NCBI GenBank assembly: GCA_949126835.1
Contig: OX421494.1
Coordinates: 22,074,196-22,138,195 of the forward strand
Length of the DNA stretch: 64,000 nucleotides
Direction of reading: 5' to 3'
From: Anisus vortex
Taxonomy: Eukaryota > Mollusca > Gastropoda > Planorbidae
Part shown: positions 62,132-64,000 of the stretch, piece after piece
Position numbering within the stretch: the first letter of the stretch is position 1
Layout: each line of letters begins with the position of its first letter
Position numbers and translations under genes: made by a program
The notes under the pieces: model-generated
What the model saw: only the letters and a program-made list of their open reading frames with translations
Told to the model about the DNA's origin: nothing
Databases searched by the model: none

Positions 62132-62867
62132 TAGGGATGTTAAACGAAAACCGGATTTCGGTTTGTTGGTAGCAACCCTTTTCTTTTTGTTCTGATGGAA
62201 ATATTTTTAAATAAATAATATTGGATTCGCACAAAACAATTCTTGAATTGCCTGGCTAACACTATTTAGTCTTAGATATTGTGTTTCTTTTTTTCCAAAT
62301 ATCAACTATGGCTTGCGATATAAACAGCATCAAACCAAATATTAAGTTACAGTTACAATTAGCATGAATATTTTTACTTTTCCGCTCATCTTTGATAAAA
62401 AAATTCTTTAACGATGGCTCAGTGTAAACTATGTTCCCAACAGATAAGCTGGAGCGATGGCAGTACCACTGGATTGCGTACGCACCTGCATACGAAGCAT
62501 CCTGGATTAACATCGTCATGCTCTTCATATGCTTCTTAATATTATTGTCAACGATAATCGTAAATTAGATTATCACTATTGAAAACTGCTATCGGTTTTA
62601 ATCAATTAGCCCAGATTTTTTTTAGTTCTAAAGAATTTTAATGGTAAAGTGTACACAATTATATTGTAATCACACAAATCAACCACTTGAATGCCCTGCA
62701 AACAATAATTAAGTTTGAACTATTTTTCAAATATACCTACAAATACTACGCGCATTTGGCTTTTTTGGCCGGGGGTGGGTGGGTGGGTGGGAATCAAAAT
62801 CCGGTTTTAAACCGGTTTTATAGAACCGAAAACCGGTTTTGAAAACAAACCGGTTTTAACATCCCTA
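62132..62867 (+). mobile_element. hAT-type element, 736 bp, second copy, with BED-finger remnant
   Basis: TIRs TAGGGATGTTAAA / TTTAACATCCCTA and perfect 8 bp duplication GTTTTCAA (62124-62131, 62868-62875). Homologous to 942-1873, but with a different central part holding a BED zinc-finger ORF. Confidence 0.92.
62414..62539 (+). pseudogene. BED zinc-finger fragment of an hAT transposase (41 aa)
   Basis: ATG at 62414; CKLCSQQISWSDGSTTGLRT then HLHTKHPGL. The C-x2-C ... H-x5-H spacing and STTGLRTHL are the BED finger that starts many hAT transposases and binds their termini. It stops after 41 residues, before any catalytic region, so it is a fragment of an autonomous parent. Confidence 0.82.
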
Positions 62868-62878
62868 GTTTTCAACAA

Positions 62879-62945
62879 GGTCTCTTAGTCCAGTGGTTAG
62901 TAGCGTGTTCTGTCAACATGGGTAACGCAGGTTATTCCCCACCTT
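62879..62945 (+). repeat. tRNA-like SINE head
   Basis: TCTCTTAGTCCAGTGGTTAG resembles a tRNA box A region; GCAGGTTATTCCCC is a degraded box B. It directly follows the hAT element's target duplication. Confidence 0.45.
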
Positions 62946-63349
62946 CTTTTATTATTATTATTAATTCAATTTTAGTAAAACGATATATTTTTTAGCTAAA
63001 TACGTGAATTTTTTGTAAGTAACCATTTGTCATTGTTTATAATTAATTCAAACAAAAATGTTATTTAGCCTATGTCACTTAATCACAATTGGAAATTGAT
63101 GTTACGGTTAGGCCCGGTTAGGGTTAGGACTTAACTAGGAATATGATCCTAAAAAAAAAAGCCTATAGACTATAGAATAGTATAGATTAGTAGGCTTGTA
63201 AAGTTATAAGTCATAAGTATAGCCTAACTCTCAAATTTTTTCGTAAATTTGGGTCTGCCGATGACGCTCGGCATTATACACTGGATCCGCAGCATAACGC
63301 CTCTCTATTGGAAGTGTATCATATGGAGTAAATTGTTAAAGTAGTAGTC
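62946..63349. other. Spacer, nothing recognised
   Basis: A+T-rich, with a short GGTTAGG-containing stretch at about 63105-63128. Confidence 0.45.
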
Positions 63350-63560
63350 AAGTAAAGTATCCCGTCGGACCAAATTGATTCATATGGCCGGTGGAGCAGC
63401 ATTCACCAGTTTCTGTGGTCACGGCATACTAGGTCATTGTGTGGCCAGCATAATGCCCAGTCGCCTTTACTTTACCCCAAACAATGTGAAGTACCCATTA
63501 ATCAGAATTGGGTAGACTCAGGAACACCCTCCAATTCCAGGAAAAAATCCTAGCCTGCAG
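63350..63560 (-). mobile_element. tRNA-derived SINE, family A
   Basis: Minus copy: AGTATCCCGTCGGACCAAAT, TTCACCAGTTTCTGTGGTCA, GCCTTTACTTTACCCCAAAC, GAATTGGGTAGACTCAGGAA; tRNA-like head missing or decayed. Confidence 0.82.
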
Positions 63561-63804
63561 AAAATGATTTTACATAAATCCACTTTTTATGTCGCAATTA
63601 ATAAACATCTTTTTATAGCCGCGTCATATTTTCTATCAAATGTATTAGAGTCCTTAGAAATTGTGTTTTATAGTTGAACTACAGATAAACATATGAATAG
63701 ACATATAGACTCTAGGCCTATTCTTTAAGAACGTGTATAAGACATTTTTTTATATAAAAAAAAGTGATTTAGCACCTTATAAAAATGGGCAACTCTCGGT
63801 TTCT

Positions 63805-64000
63805 ATGGTGATATGGTTGTCTAATGGCACCGAGATAGATCTATTTGGGTAGCAAAATTCAAAGGTTCGAATTCGTTCTAAAACAAAAAAGCGTTACCTG
63901 ATGTTGAACATTTCCCTGAGCCAACCCATCTCTGTTATTAGTTTTAGATTTAGAAAGACGGCTAAGCATTGTACTGGACACACAATCCCTTTGAATCGAT
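63805..64000 (+). mobile_element. tRNA-derived SINE, family A-like, cut by the window end
   Basis: Box B AAGGTTCGAATTCG, then TTACCTGATGTTGAACATTT, CCCTGAGCCAACCCATCTCT and GGCTAAGCATTGTACTGGAC; diverged but in the expected order. Confidence 0.65.

Overview
The window is animal genomic DNA: intron-rich, A+T-rich and crowded with micro- and minisatellites, tRNA-derived SINEs, LINE fragments and hAT-type DNA elements. GT-AG exons spread over kilobases and the repeat style suggest a lophotrochozoan, most likely a gastropod mollusc. That placement is inference; no species marker was identified. No prokaryotic, rRNA or standalone tRNA gene was seen.

Left half (1-37.7 kb): the 3' part of one large plus-strand gene for a single-pass cadherin-repeat membrane protein. 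I could join 23 coding exons between 72 and 35757, giving 819 visible residues and a stop; the 5' end lies outside the window. The exons form two consecutive 11-exon modules (72-20651 and 21330-33321) with the same exon order and the same intron phases. Each module encodes about 380 residues (three cadherin-like domains). A last exon at 35585 gives a membrane helix and a very short cytoplasmic tail. A 3'UTR intron and a poly(A) signal near 37661 are likely. The introns carry tandem arrays (59, 11, 18, 24, 44 and 66 bp units and a 1 kb GATA tract), some of which begin at or include the 5' splice site. One 14 kb intron (4419-18588) holds a tandemly duplicated repeat segment interrupted by LINE fragments and an hAT element.

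Middle (37.9-45.8 kb): a truncated LTR-element end (about 37964-38460), then a complete-looking minus-strand LTR retrotransposon at 39466-45797. Its two 626 bp LTRs look identical, and it has a 4 bp target duplication, PBS and PPT. It also has one 837-codon ORF with gag, a zinc knuckle and an aspartic protease. Reverse transcriptase, RNase H and most of integrase are missing, so it appears to be a young non-autonomous internal-deletion derivative.

Right part (45.8-64 kb): no convincing protein-coding gene. It contains a 38 bp x15 array, several hAT MITEs with 8 bp target duplications, SINEs, a triple CCAAT-box repeat (52381-52470), a 23-unit 57 bp array downstream of a TATA-like box (56051-57476), a LINE tail (58262-58755), and a second copy of the hAT element seen at 942 that still carries a BED zinc-finger ORF.

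Repeat classes were assigned by eye from motifs, terminal repeats and target duplications, without database searches.
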